From Erodium maritimum (taxonomy: Eukaryota > Streptophyta > Magnoliopsida > Geraniales > Geraniaceae): a DNA stretch of 64,000 nucleotides. The DNA lies in assembly GCA_963921825.1 (NCBI GenBank), contig OY997591.1, forward strand, positions 34,307,825-34,371,824, read 5' to 3'. This document shows, one piece after another, positions 11,041 to 22,236 of the stretch (within the stretch, counting starts at the first letter, position 1; the number at the start of each line of letters is the position of its first letter). Made by a program: the position numbers and the translations under genes. Under the pieces are notes generated by a model. That model saw nothing but the letters and a program-made list of their open reading frames with translations. It made no database searches and was not told where the DNA came from.

Positions 11041-11649
11041 TCACAGACTCTTGTTGAGCCAAATTGTCACGCCCCAAATTCAGTAGAACCGAACCCGGAA
11101 CACGAACGATAAAACAATAAAACCATTTTAAACCTTTTAAATAAATTGCTTAAAAACACTATTAGTTAAATCAAAATAATAATTTACAACTCAAAAGTGC
11201 GTCCAAACAAGCGGACAAAAGACAAGGCGTACGTCGCTAAACTCAAAAGGAAACCGGACTCTCGCTCCCAGCTCTTCAAGCTTCGAGAGCTCACCTAGTC
11301 CGTCCCGCGACCAGTACCTGTAGGAAAAGCAGCTAGGGGTGAGCGTTCGCTCACTACCACGGATACCAGACTGACTACGACATACTAGCAGACAATGCCA
11401 GAAACACCAACGACAAACCAAACCCCCGGGGACTACTATCCCCAACTCAAGTAACCCGACTGACACACAAACTATTACTTTCCCCAACAACTCAACACTC
11501 GGACACGTAATGTAGACCCGACACAACGATTACGACTTCCTCCAAAGACGCGAAAGATAACCACGCAACACCCAAGATCACAAAGGATCGCACACCAAAC
11601 AAGATCGCAAAGGATCGCACTCCAGCTGTTCAATGCCCACGCAACTTTT

Positions 11650-11895
11650 CCCGACACGCAGTCGGATCAGGCGGTCGACCTGTCACACTTTTCCCGACAC
11701 TCAATCGGATCAGGCGGTCAACCTGTCGCACTTTTCCTGACACTCAATCAGATCAGGCGGTCGACCTGTCGCACTTTTCCGGACACTCAATCGGATCAGG
11801 CGGTCGACCTGTCACACTTTTCCCGACACTCAATCGGATCAGGCGGTCGACCTGTCGCACTTTTCCCGACACACAATCGGATCAGGCGGTCGACC
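11650..11895. repeat. ~43-bp minisatellite in LTR, about six copies
   Basis: The unit reads roughly CTTTTCCCGACACTCAATCG plus ATCAGGCGGTCGACCTGTCG. The copies differ by a few bases. Related units occur at 28290-28550 and 39180-39300 on the opposite strand. Confidence 0.85.
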
Positions 11896-11984
11896 TATCA
11901 CACCCCATCCTCAGGCAACCACAATCACAATCACAAGCAAAGTTCAACAAACAGCAACAACACCGGTTTAACACTCCACATGCA

Positions 11985-12412
11985 CTCACGGCCACCCAAG
12001 ACACCAATAGTAAAACACGGGTTCAACAACCCCACGGGCACTCATGGCTACCCAAGACACCAACAGTAAAATACAGGCTCAACAACCCCACGGGCACTCA
12101 TGCCCACCCAAGATACACCAACAGTAAAGACACGGGCTCAACAACCCCACGGGCACTCATGGCCACCCAAGACACACCAACAGTAAAGACACGGGCTCAA
12201 CAACCCCACGAGCACTCATGGCCACCCAAGACACACCAACAGTAAAGACACGGGCTCAACAACCCCACGGGCACTCATGGCCACCCAAGACACACCAACA
12301 GTAAAGACACGGGCTCAACAACCCCACGGGCACTCATGGCCACCCAAGACACACCAATAGTAAAATACGGGTTTAACAACCCTACGGGCACCCATGGCCA
12401 CCCAAGACACAA
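11985..12412. repeat. ~57-60-bp minisatellite in LTR, about seven copies
   Basis: Each unit contains CACTCATGGCCACCCAAGAC and a CGGG(C/T)TCAACAACCCCAC segment. It is a family hallmark, recurring at 3060-3210, 18290-18750, 23160-23290, 27950-28220, 31620-32130, 38520-39000, 50260-50440 and 56340-56610 with different copy numbers. Confidence 0.88.
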
Positions 12413-12485
12413 ACTAAACAATCAACCTCCGGACATAAACAAATGCCTCCAGTAATTCTAACATTGATAAGTTCACTGCTCCTAC

Positions 12486-12609
12486 GACACTACTAAGTGT
12501 CACATGCATTTCTATTGTTCGATACGTTCCCGTATCATACGACACCACCCGGTGTCGCCTGCCTTTCTATTGTTCGATAAACTTACTTAACCCACGACAC
12601 CCAAGTGTC
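12486..12609. repeat. Array of four 4-nt-loop hairpins in LTR
   Basis: GACACT-acta-AGTGTC (12486-12501), GATACG-ttcc-CGTATC (12521-12536), GACACC-accc-GGTGTC (12541-12556) and GACAC-ccaa-GTGTC (12596-12609). All have 5- or 6-bp perfect stems and 4-nt loops. Equivalent arrays are seen at about 18815-18940, 27757-27890, 32310-32440 and 38268-38390. Confidence 0.85.
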
Positions 12610-12725
12610 ACATGCATTTCTACTGTTAACTTTCCCTAGTCAGGGCCGAGATCCGGCTACTTTTCCCTACCTCGTATGCTTTCCCAAAAGCTCACAACAG
12701 ATCTATTAGATATCCAAGGGGTACT

Positions 12726-13235
12726 ATGGAAGATGCTCTCAAGAGAGCTCTCAAGAGAGGGGTTATGTTTGAATCTTCTATTGATTTTATATTGCTAGAC
12801 ATCGAGCATGATGTCGAAATTCCATTTAATGTAGGAGATTCATTTTTAGATTCTAGCAAATCAATTCTTTATGTTCAACCTATACCGTTGATTTATAAAT
12901 TTAATGTTGAGCATAAAGTTTTTGATTCATTTGCTAGTTCTCACTCCCCGTTTGTGATCTGTTATTCTATTTCGGTAGATGCTATTGACCCTTTCGGGCA
13001 TGTGCATTTTCCAACTCATGGGATTCATATCCCTCCTAAGCTTTGCCAAGATGAGTTTGATCATAATTGTTCTGTTAAGGCAAGCTTGATGATGTTGGCC
13101 TTGAGTTTGGAGTTCCCACAAAATTCAAGGAAGAGGTTTGTTTGTTACATTGTGTTCCTTCTCCGGCCTTCACATCCACACATGAAGAAGAGGACGCAAT
13201 GGAAGTATGAGATTTTTGGGAGGCCTCCTGATTGA
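12726..13235 (+). CDS. Unrecognised 169-aa reading frame inside the LARD
   Basis: The frame runs from ATG at 12726, with a hydrophobic/acidic composition (SIDFILLDIEHDVEIPF) and no domain I recognise. It lies just right of the nested LTR fragment and just left of the GGGAGGCACCCCAAC phrase typical of Tat-type derivatives, so it is probably a remnant of the element's own coding region. Treated as fossil. Confidence 0.35.
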   Translation: MEDALKRALKRGVMFESSIDFILLDIEHDVEIPFNVGDSFLDSSKSILYVQPIPLIYKFNVEHKVFDSFASSHSPFVICYSISVDAIDPFGHVHFPTHGIHIPPKLCQDEFDHNCSVKASLMMLALSLEFPQNSRKRFVCYIVFLLRPSHPHMKKRTQWKYEIFGRPPD

Positions 13236-13399
13236 GCCTCCTACCCGTCGAGCTAACGATGTTAAACAAATGCGCTAGTTGGGAGGCACCCCAACAATGG
13301 ATGGAAAGTGGGAGCGGTTTAGTCACATGCCATGATGCCGAGCTTCTTAGAAGCTCTCACGGGCAATAAGCTTTCCATCCATCCATGCACGTTAGGACT

Positions 13400-14985
13400 C
13401 CCACGACAGCTTACAAGTAGAGTAGCGGTTCTTCAAGGGGCAGTATCTCTTCCCTTCATATTTTCAATTGTTTACCGCTATTGTATTTCTTATATGCTAT
13501 CTGGTGGGTGTTGAGCACCCGAATTGCTGTGCTGATAGACTATGCATATAGGATTTCTTGACTTGTATGTTGTCTGACTCTGAGTGTGGGGTGTTTATTG
13601 TTATCATCTATCGGGTGCATGTGTAAATATATGTTTAGAGTCGCACTGGGGACAATGTTTAGGTTTAAAGTGTGGGGTGGGATGCTTTGAATTTATATGT
13701 TTGCATTCTATGCTGCACTTCATGCATTTTTGATGGAATTTTTTTTGGGTCTTTATTTTGTGTGTAAACCTTTGATGTGCAATTTAGACCTACATGAGTA
13801 AGCCGGGAGTAGATCTTTCATGATTGGGAATTTTTTGAGGAATGTTTGGATGATTTACTGTTGGTAGCATTAATGAGTTGTTATTTGTGTTTGTGCTATA
13901 TTGCTTTTTGGGTTGTGATGCTAGATGCCTTAGATACGAAAAGGCGGCCACACCAAATGTTAGGTGTGGTTAGGTTTCAATTCTTTTTATTGTCACTAGC
14001 CTGATTTTATCTTGATTTCTGCATATAGTGAGGCTAGTTAAGGGATACTAGTCTTATTTCACTTGTTGCATGTAGAGGAGGTTGAGGCCACATGCTTGAT
14101 GTCTTGGGATCAAACTATGCGTTTTGGTAGATTAGAAATCTAGTCGAGTTCAAGTGGTTAGTCCCATTGTGCGTTTGTGGTACCAATTTTTCAAAATCAC
14201 ACACACTATGCACAAGGAATTAAGTATAGGTCCCGGAGAAAGGGGATCCAATAAAAGCTTTGTTTGGGATAAAGGTGTGAGGTGCGGCGGATCGCATGCA
14301 GAATGAACCTCATACTCGGAACCTCTCAAAGAGTAATAAAAGGTGAACCCCCCAACCTATCTTAGTGATCCAAAGTTTCTACACGTAATCGAGAAAACCA
14401 AGCAAAATTTTGATCTACCACTTGACTCATAAATGAACTAGATGAGTTTACCATTCGCATAGTCCCAAGGCAGCGTAATTGCATGACAACGTCCACTCAT
14501 AAGATTTGTGAATGATATTACGTTATGCTCTTGATTAGTCTTATGGTATGTAGAATCGAGAGAGCAAATGGCTAAATGACAATAGTTAGGCTTCAAATCT
14601 TTCTAGTTACTGCACTTCATCTTGTAAACCACTACACATACACTCTTAATTTACAACATGTCAAAATTGGTTGGTGAAAAGTAGAAAAGAATGATGAGAG
14701 GTCTTATTCCTTATGCATGCTTTTGGTCAAATTGCAGATAAAATCCAAGTGTAAGCACACACCTTCTTTGAGTCTTAAATTTTTGTTCTTTAATTTGCTT
14801 GTGCATTTGCAAGGGAATTTTTGTCTGGTCGAGTAAGCATATGCATATTTAATACTTTCAATAACCCGGAGTTTCCAAGCTCCGCCTACGGAGATAGTAT
14901 CGCGAGGTTTATCTTGGCATTTATCTTAATTAGTTTATATTTATTTGTTTATTTTTCTCGGGGCGAGAAAAGTCTAAGTGTGGGG
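13400..14985 (+). other. LARD internal 3' region, non-coding
   Basis: No long frame or domain was seen. From 14760 the sequence repeats 8371-8598 and ends in AAGTGTGGGG, the likely polypurine tract before the right LTR. Confidence 0.55.
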
Positions 14986-16796
14986 TGTTGATGCGGATGC
15001 ATTTTAACACATAAAAGGGCCACATTATATCGAGTTATATAGGCTTTTTAGTCCTGTTTCTTATCTTATATTTAGGTTTAGCATGAATAATTGTTTTTCT
15101 CGGTGTGTTCGGTGTTTTGATGGGAAACCGACGCATTTTGGGTATTTCATGCAGGTGGATCGCCAAAAGGGTCGATTTTTGTCAGCTTCGGAATATATGC
15201 ATGAGTGATCTTGTTTTGTAGATCTTGAAAACAAGATTTTTTTGGGCGCAATAACGAGATCAATCAGAGCCCAAACGAAGCCGGAGCGAGCAAAATAGCG
15301 AAATAGGAACAAAATTGGAGATTGCGCCAGGCCTGACACGTGGTGTGTCAAGCCCAGCCGCCAAAGCCCCTCTGCGCGACACGTGGCCGCGCAGCCTCCA
15401 TCCGGCCCCACTCTCGCGCGCGTGGCGCATTTGTAGCTCGCCACGCGTCCCTCTCCAGCCGCCAGCCGTCTCTTCCCCTGCCGTGCGACACGTGGCACAA
15501 CGCTAGCCTTACCTCCGCCTGACGCGTGGCCCGCCCCAACTGTCTTATTCCCTGCTCGCGACACCTGTCCTCTCAGCTCCTCCACTCCTCTATGGACACG
15601 CGTATAGGGCAGCATTCATTCCCCTATGAATTGAGCAGCGCCGCACACCAGCAGGAGTTTGACCTTCTTCACCATTTTTGCACAGAGCATAGCCGAGAAC
15701 ACGAACCAAAGACCATTCCTGCACAGTTTTATTTTATTTTTTTTATATAGAATTAAATTGAGAGTTTTTTAGTTAGGATTATTTGTGGAGAATAAAAATA
15801 TTTGGTGGAAAGAGAATCATTTGAGATATATTTGGGTGTTGATTTTTGGGGAGAAGCTCCATTGTTGGCTACACCAGTAAATTTCCTTTGGTAGATTTTC
15901 AAGATCATCAAGGTTAGAGATTGGAGGAGAGAAAGAACAAGCTTTGGACGACTAATTCGGTGATTGTATCTCTACTTTCATCTTGATTATAAGTTTAATT
16001 GTTTGCTTCTTTTCATACTCGCATTTTCTCACCATGAACACCTAAACCCCCAATTTCTAGGGTTATGGGTGATTAGAGTATTGATTTCCATGTTTTGAAT
16101 ACTTCGATTGTGGTGATTGATGATTTGTATTAGTGTCTATGATTGATTTGTGCGTAATGCTTTACCTCCCGTGTAGGCTTGATAATTGTTTCGAATTAGG
16201 ATCTATCACTTGAAAGAGGAGGATTCTAATTAAGTCAAAAATCGATCATAGGTTGGATTTAAATCCTAGCTAGAACTAGTGGGATTTATACAATTGCAAT
16301 AGCCATAGACTTGTTTTGTCGAAAGCTAGAAGTTGTCATAGAGCTTAACGCTTTGGGTCTTCCTACATCGAGAGTCGAAAGAACTCGGTGGTTAGATTCC
16401 ATTAGGGTCCGAATCGTTCGAAAGAAGTTAGGACTAGAGTCGAGACAACTCGTTGCCTCTAAAATAAGTCGACATCGCAACAATCGAACATGTTCAATTT
16501 TATGGAATGAACTCGATTAACCCATGCCCTTAATCTCTCTTCACTTGATTCAAGATAAGAAAACTCTGTACTAAATTCTGTATTTTCTTTTTAGTCGTTA
16601 TAGGTTTATTTTCAAAACTTAAAAACTCGATTTCTACCGAAACAGTTTAGCTACGAACTTTAAATAGCGAGTGATTGTCATTTGCTCTTTTGGGCTCGAT
16701 ATCCCGGAATTTACTTCCGGTTACTACTTGGCGACCGGTGCACTTGTCGTGTCCCATTTTTGCGATTTAAAACCCCCAGGTCGAGCCAAGTTTTAT
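14986..16796 (+). mobile_element. Right LTR of the Tat-like LARD
   Basis: Near-identical to 8599-10403. ABRE/G-box sites lie at 15336-15344 (ACACGTGGT), 15379-15387 and 15488-15496 (both ACACGTGGC). Confidence 0.78.
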
Positions 16797-17552
16797 GTCA
16801 TGCTCATACATAAACTCAATCAATGCATAAGGTAATCAATGTGGTGATGATGATGATGAAAAGAGTGCTCCCGTCATGGCTCAACAATCAATCATCAGGG
16901 TAAATGTGCAAGTATGAATTTCTATGGTTCAAGTAAAACCAATCATTAAACTTTCATACATCTATTTTGCATTCTCTTAAGTTTCTTCTCAACTCGATAA
17001 TATATCATATCGATAAATAATCAAAGCGAGTCAACTTACATAGGATAAGCGTTGCTTACCCTAGTAACACAAATGCCAAAATATACAAGCACAAATAAAG
17101 AATTGTGTCTAGCTACTCCTAGTTCACTTCTCGAATATTAAACACCAACAATCAAGATGGTACCAATAATCAAGTTGAACAAAATAGAACCTCGTTCTAG
17201 TAATACTCAAGCGTAGAACACAAACTCTAACAAAAGTGAATTATCTAGCTACGCATAGATCAACTTCTCTAACCCGACCATTCCGATTAAACGTGAACGT
17301 CTGGGTTAGAGTAAGATCTACATAAGTCTACTAGTAATGAACTTGGTATCACTCAAACTAGATAACTCATCAAGAAAAGTAATGATGCAATTTAATGTCT
17401 CAATAGTCTCAAAGTGCATAATAAATCATACACCGATCTTAGATAGCTACAACTAACAATTCACGGGCAATCCACACCCAAAGGAGTAAATCACTCAATG
17501 GCAATCCACACCCGAAATCATCAATTTAGCTTAATACACACATGACAAAAAT
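16797..17552. other. Unassigned intergenic DNA
   Basis: No gene or domain recognised. A short duplicated phrase, GGCAATCCACACCC, occurs near 17466 and 17500. It ends with AAAAT, the target-site copy of the next solo LTR. Confidence 0.5.
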
Positions 17553-20470
17553 TGTCAGGCCCCAAATTCGGTAGAACCGAACCCGGAACGCGAACGGTGA
17601 AACAATAAAACAATTTTCAAACCCTTTTAAGTAAACCACTCCCAGCTCTTCAAGCTTCGAGAGTTCCCCTAGTCCGTCTCGCGACCAGTACCCGTAGGAA
17701 AAGCAGCTAGGGGTGAGCGTTCGCTCACCACCACGGATACCAGACTCACTACGACATACTAGCAGAAAATGCCGGAAACACCAACAACAAACCAAACACT
17801 GGGGACTACTATCCCCAAACTCAAGTAACCCGACTGTCACACGAAAACTGTTACTTTCCCCAACCAACTAAAACCCGGACGCGTAATGTAGACCCGACAC
17901 AACGGTTAGGACCTCAACCCAAAACGGGAATAATAACCACGCAACACCCAAGATCACAAAGGATCGCACACGACAAACAAGATCACAAAGGATCGCACTC
18001 CAGCTGCTCAGTGCCGGTTGCTAACCGGCTGGGCTTGAGCCTGCCCCACGCAACTTTCCCCGAACGCAGTCGGGCCAGACGGTCGACCTGTTAGCGACAT
18101 ATACCGCAATACTTTTCCGATAGCTAGTCGGAAGGGGAGCCGCCCTTCATCGCAGAAGAATGCACAACTTTACCGGTGGTAAGTCGGAAGGCTAGCCAAC
18201 CCCCACGCGCGCGACCACAGGACCCCTTTATTGTCAGGCGGACCCCCAACCTCAGGCAATCACAATCAACACCCAAGGTTCAACAAATAGCAACAACACA
18301 GGTTTAACACCCCACCGGCACACATGGCCACCCACGACACACAAACAGTAAACACACGGGTCCAACACCCCAAGTTACACCTGACCACCCACAACACACA
18401 ACGGTAAAAACACGGGTCCAACACCCCAAAGGCACTCATAGCCACCCACGACACACCAACAGTAATACACGGGTTCAACTCCCCCACGGGCACTCATGGC
18501 CACCCAAGACACAAACAATAAAAAATACGGGTTCAACTCCCCACGGGCACTCATGGCCGTCCAAGACACAAACAATAAAAATACGGGTTCAACTCCCCAC
18601 GGGCACTCATGGCCACCCAAGACACAAATAATAAAAATACGGGTTCAACTCCCCACGGGCACTCATGGCCACCCAAGACACAAATAATAAAAATAAGGGT
18701 TCAACTCCCCACGGGCACTCATGGTCACCCAAGACACAAATAATACAATCAACCTCAGGGCACAACTAAAAGCCACTAGTATATCTATTGTTCGATATGT
18801 TCACTTATCCTACGACACTCCTAAGTGTCACATGCATTTCTATTGTTCGATACGTTCACGTATCATACGCCACCACTAAGTGTCGCGTGCATTTCTAGTG
18901 TTCGATAAACTTACTTATCCTACGACACCACTAGGTGTCACATGCATTTCTACTGTTAACTTTCCCTAGTCAAGGCCGAGATCCGGCTACTTTTCCCTAC
19001 CTCGTAACGCTTCCACAAAAGTCCACACCCAAGCTCCGGCGTGCTCGCGATCACTCGCCTAGCTTCCCCTTTCCGCGGTCGGCGGCACGATCTAATAAAA
19101 TCACAATTCAAACAATTTTTAAGTTCGCAGGTAAAAACTGAATTTAAAGAATTAGACGCCCAAACGCAACCTCGGTAATGTCGATCACTCCCAAACTTCC
19201 CAATTACTCGATATTGTCAACAACGGGCCCGGAAAGGCCCGATTCGCCCGGCTCGGCGAATCTGCCCGGGATTGGAAAACGCCCTTCCGGGGCTCCGAAA
19301 ATTCCCGTTTTCGTTTCTACGATCTGAGAATAATTCAAGGGTTCCAATTCAATCGACGGAATAAATTTCCGAATTCCGAGCAATTTAATTCGCGTTTAAA
19401 GTTTCTAAACCCGTTATTTCCAACTTTTACAATTTAATTCCAAAATTCGTTCCGGGTGTGAATTAACGACTTGGGGATTGTCCTAAACCACCCGAACACG
19501 AAAACCCGAGACCGGAGCACGTGGGCCCCACTCGGCCATCAAGACCCGTGGGTGGCTGGACCGGTTTTGGACCGGTTCACCACCATGGTGGCCGGTCCTA
19601 GCTCCGGCCAGCCACCACCCAGCTCTGGCAGCCACCACCCACAGTTGCCGGAGCTCCCCCGAGCCTCCGGTCACCGGAAACCGATCCTTTTCGCTCCAAA
19701 ACGTTCCCAACGAACCCAACACCTCGACTCATCCATATTTAACCCATTTAAACCCAAACCCTAACTTTTAAACGTACTAAAACAAGAATCGATTAGGTTC
19801 TCACCGTAGGGAATGACGACGGGAGCTTGATTCTTCGACCGTTGAGACGATCCGTCGGTTGGATCGTCGGGAAAAACCTAAACCCTAAACTTTTCTTTTC
19901 TTTTTCTCTCCTCCTTCTCTCTTCTTTCTCTCTCCTTTTCTCTCTCTACTTTTCTCCTTATTTTTGTGTTATGGCCGAACACTCCACCTCCCATCTCCTT
20001 TAGTTGTTTTAAAATAACAACTACCACCACTTGTGTGACATGTGGCAAGTGGGTCCCACCCCTTTTGGAAAATATCTTCTAGATATTTTTCTGTCAGATT
20101 CGCGAAATTCGGCCGTCTCGGGCCCCGAACGGGCCCATTTTCCAAGAAATTACGAAACTTCACGGGCTACAAGGAAACGGCTCAACTAAGACCGCTGTAA
20201 CGACGACTAAGCTTTTTGGATCCAAAACAGACCTCGAATGGACCAAAACGTTGCTCGGTTGACTTATCCAGCAAAAAGTCAACCTTTCCCAAATTGGTCA
20301 GAAAGTTGCCCTGAGTCCCCCAGAACTCACTTTGGTGGATATCGGGGTCAACTCATGTCCGATATGACCCTCGGGGTCAAATTTAGGTTCATTTAGGTGT
20401 TTGTCCAAAATTTTTAAATTTTCCTGTTTTTCGCCTATTTGACTGGCGTTGACCGGGAGTGGTTCTTACA
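17553..20470 (-). mobile_element. Solo LTR, Tekay family, TSD AAAAT
   Basis: TGTCAGGCCCC at the left to GGTTCTTACA at the right (TGTAAGAACC in element sense), flanked by AAAAT at 17548-17552 and 20471-20475. The minisatellite (18290-18750) and hairpin array (18815-18940) are present. No internal region, so it is the product of LTR-LTR recombination. Confidence 0.93.
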
Positions 20471-20498
20471 AAAATAGTAATCATCGAAAAAAAGTTCT

Positions 20499-21259
20499 AG
20501 ATCTGTGTCATTGGAGTTACGATGTACCATTGGATGTACATGTTGCCTCTTGTTCTTCTTTCATGCTTCTAGGCTTCTAGGCTTTGGGGTTAAGGATTTA
20601 TTCTGAATTGACAGAGACCCAACCCCATTTCGGCCTGAAGTGATTGAGTTTTTCTTCTTGAGCTTTAAGGTTTATTGTGTCCTTTCGTTTATGTTGAAAT
20701 TTGGTGAATCTTAGAAATATTCCCAAGTTTGAAGCTTAAAGGCTACTGATTTGTGGATTATTCAAATTAGGTGGTTGTTGGGGATTTGGATTGTGAGCTC
20801 ATATTGTTTTTGGTAGCGGTGGTTTTACTGTCCATGATTGAATTTGATGAGATCTCTAGAATTTGTCTGAATTGGGCTCCAGATCTAGGTCATTTGAGTT
20901 ACAATGTACCATTGGATGTATATGTTACCTATTCTTCTTTCTTACACCTAGGTTTCCGGGTTTTGGGGTTAAGGATTTATTCTAAATTGATAGAGACCCA
21001 GCCCTAATTTGGCCTGAAGTGATTGAGTTTTTCTTCTTGAGCTTTAAGGTTTATTGTGTCCTTCCGTTTATGTTGAAATTTGGTGGATTTTAGAAAATTT
21101 CCCAAGTTTGAAGCTTAAAGGGCTACTGATTTGTGGATTATTCAAATTAGGTGGTTGTTGGGGTTTTGGATTGTGAGCTCATATTGAGTTTGGGAGGGGT
21201 GATTTTACTCTCCATGATTGAATTTGATGAGTTCTCTAGAATTTGACTAAATTGGGTGA
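20499..21259. repeat. ~380-bp tandem duplication of non-element DNA
   Basis: The segment starting AGATCT at 20499 recurs from 20881, with shared phrases such as TTGAGCTTTAAGGTTTATTG and TTCAAATTAGGTGGTTGTTG in order. Copies differ at several sites. No coding frame was recognised; T-rich composition suggests intron or UTR. Confidence 0.85.
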
Positions 21260-22101
21260 GTTTTAATCATTATTGAGTTTAAAGAGATTTTGACTGAAAT
21301 TGAAAAAAAAGAAATGGTGTGTGTTTTAGAGATGTACGGATTAGAAAAGGAAATATGAGAATGTATGATTGAGAATTAAGATGAGAATATGAACTACTAT
21401 GGGCAGCCCAAACCTCATAGAAGCTGAAGACGAACCATAGAATTGGTTAAATTGGATGAGAAAGTAATATTTTTTGAAATAATAATATAAATTATAGTAA
21501 AATCAATTTAGATTAATGAATTTATGAAATGAATTTAAAAATTGATATTTTCAAATAAGAATATATTTTATAAAACAAAATTGATTTTAATAAACAAAAC
21601 CAATTTTTATAAAATAAAAACTGATTTTTTTAAAACAAAACTGATTTTAATAAATCAAACTGAACTTTATAAAATAAAAATGATTTTATAAAACAAAACT
21701 GATTTTTTAAATAAAAATAAAAAATTTTTTAAAATAATATAAATTTTATAAAATAAAAAGCTGATTTTATAAAATAAATAAATTTAATGAGTTTTTGAAA
21801 ACCAATGACATGTTTTTGAAAATTTGATTATTAGTAAAGAATAATATAGAGTTTTTAAGTGTCTTGTATAGAAAAATAGACGGAAAGGTGATGTTGGGTA
21901 CTAAACTGAGACAAATGAAATTCTAGGGTAGTGAGATGAAAAAAAATATTATAAGATAATAGAAATAGAATCCGAAAAATTTAAGATAGTGAGAAGGAAT
22001 TTACCCTTGATAAAATGATCATATGTGCAAAAACAATAAACATTGGGATAAAGTGGAACAAAAGAAATTATAAGGGACGGTAATAATTTTTTTTAATTGT
22101 G

Positions 22102-22143
<42 letters not shown>

Positions 22144-22236
22144 AATAGCCGCCTGCCAAAATTTCCCTGAAGATCTACGCTTCCATGTGGTCAGTTTTCA
22201 TTCGATTATAATGTTGGTGCCTTTTAGAACCGGCGT
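21260..22236. other. AT-rich DNA with degenerate repeats and a TA microsatellite
   Basis: 21570-21790 repeats a motif like AAAACAAAACTGATTTTA in degenerate form, and 22106-22141 is a (TA)n run. No gene seen. Ends in GGCGT, the target-site copy of the next solo LTR. Confidence 0.6.

Larger units (their letters stand above)
11065..12702 (-). mobile_element. Truncated Tekay-family LTR nested in the LARD
   Basis: Starts TGTCACGCCCC (the LTR 3' end in element sense) and follows the family LTR through the minisatellites and hairpin array to about 12702, then passes into LARD sequence. Only the 3' half of a roughly 3-kb LTR is present and no target-site pair was found. Confidence 0.8.
8371..16796 (+). 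mobile_element. Tat/Ogre-like large non-autonomous LTR retrotransposon (LARD)
   Basis: Two near-identical 1.8-kb LTRs (8599-10403 and 14986-16796) flank an internal region with a tRNA-Asp type primer site (10404) but no recognisable reverse transcriptase or integrase. A polypurine-like AAGTGTGGGG precedes each LTR. The 3' internal part contains the phrase GTTGGGAGGCACCCCAAC, common in Tat-clade derivatives. By eye the LTRs differ at about 4% of sites, which suggests an age of one to two million years if plant LTR rates apply. It is broken and carries a nested Tekay LTR fragment (11065-12702). The 8371-8598 segment repeats 14760-14985, so internal-type sequence also lies upstream of the left LTR. 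Confidence 0.75.

Noticed and set aside
11985-12412. CRISPR-like regular repeats
   Set aside because: Units are contiguous, diverge from one another, lack unique spacers and belong to a plant LTR.
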